Of a stretch of 5,577 bases of DNA, positions 5,533 to 5,577 are shown one piece after another; the first letter of the stretch is position 1, and every line of letters begins with the position of its first letter. Origin of the DNA: Verrucomicrobiota bacterium (GTDB lineage Bacteria; Verrucomicrobiota; Lentisphaeria; Victivallales; Victivallaceae). A program made the position numbers and the translations under genes. The stretch is taken from contig JAEWSS010000125.1 in the NCBI GenBank assembly GCA_023459755.1, positions 1 through 5,577 of the forward strand, given 5' to 3'. A model generated the notes under the pieces. The model worked only from the letters and a program-made list of their open reading frames with translations, did not search any database and was not told where the DNA came from.

Positions 5533-5577
5533 TTACGCAATCGTACCCTTGTTGTAGTTGACGCTCAGGATGCCGTC
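5533..5577 (-). CDS. C-terminal 14 codons of an unidentified protein (partial)
   Basis: A minus-strand frame open to the right edge ends in DGILSVNYNKGTIA and a TAA stop. Evidence that it is a real gene end is the strong leftward terminator placed 23 nt beyond the stop. Codons are those favoured in highly expressed genes (AAC, TAC, ATC, CTG, AAG, GGT), which hints at an abundant product, though 14 codons is a tiny sample. The fragment is too short to assign a family and I do not recognise it. Confidence 0.6.
   Translation of the reverse strand, partial: DGILSVNYNKGTIA

Overview
The window reads as an ordinary piece of a bacterial chromosome. Coding DNA is moderately GC-rich and intergenic DNA is AT-rich. 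Most genes have Shine-Dalgarno sites, and sigma70-like promoter boxes and hairpin-plus-T-run terminators are present. No transposase, tRNA, rRNA, CRISPR array or phage gene is visible. The organism cannot be fixed from the sequence. A DUF4855-type protein next to anaerobe-style metabolic and repair genes would fit a gut or anaerobic lineage such as Lentisphaerota/Verrucomicrobiota (PVC) or Bacteroidota, but this is a weak inference.

Layout, left to right. The 5' half of hisF (histidine biosynthesis) runs off the left edge on the minus strand. A 148-bp divergent intergenic region (311-458) holds promoter-like boxes in both directions and an AACGGTG/CACCGTT inverted repeat that looks like an operator. 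Four plus-strand genes then follow at operon spacing: a 717-aa DUF4855-family protein with C-terminal beta-sandwich/discoidin-like segments (459-2612), a macrodomain ADP-ribose hydrolase (2617-3129), an AlkA/Mag-type HhH-GPD DNA glycosylase (3126-3737) and a short-chain dehydrogenase/reductase (3758-4516). The gaps are 4 bp, a 4-bp ATGA overlap, and 20 bp.

A 207-bp convergent region (4517-4723) is full of inverted repeats. It contains a good terminator for the leftward gene and a weaker one for the rightward operon, placed so that the two transcripts would overlap at their 3' ends. The minus-strand tpx gene (thiol peroxidase, 168 aa) follows, with a clear 17-bp-spaced promoter. A roughly 300-bp region (5231-5532) without a conventional gene separates it from the last feature: a strong intrinsic terminator and the final 14 codons of an unidentified minus-strand gene entering from the right edge.

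How the genes relate. The macrodomain and glycosylase genes are translationally coupled by their overlap and are both plausibly adduct or damage-removal enzymes. The DUF4855 protein and the SDR look like sugar or secondary metabolism, so the operon mixes functions. Tpx is an independent antioxidant gene. No clearly novel system is visible. The items most worth a second look are the signal-less DUF4855 multidomain protein, the macrodomain/glycosylase pair, the operator-like repeat, and the structured convergent 3' region.
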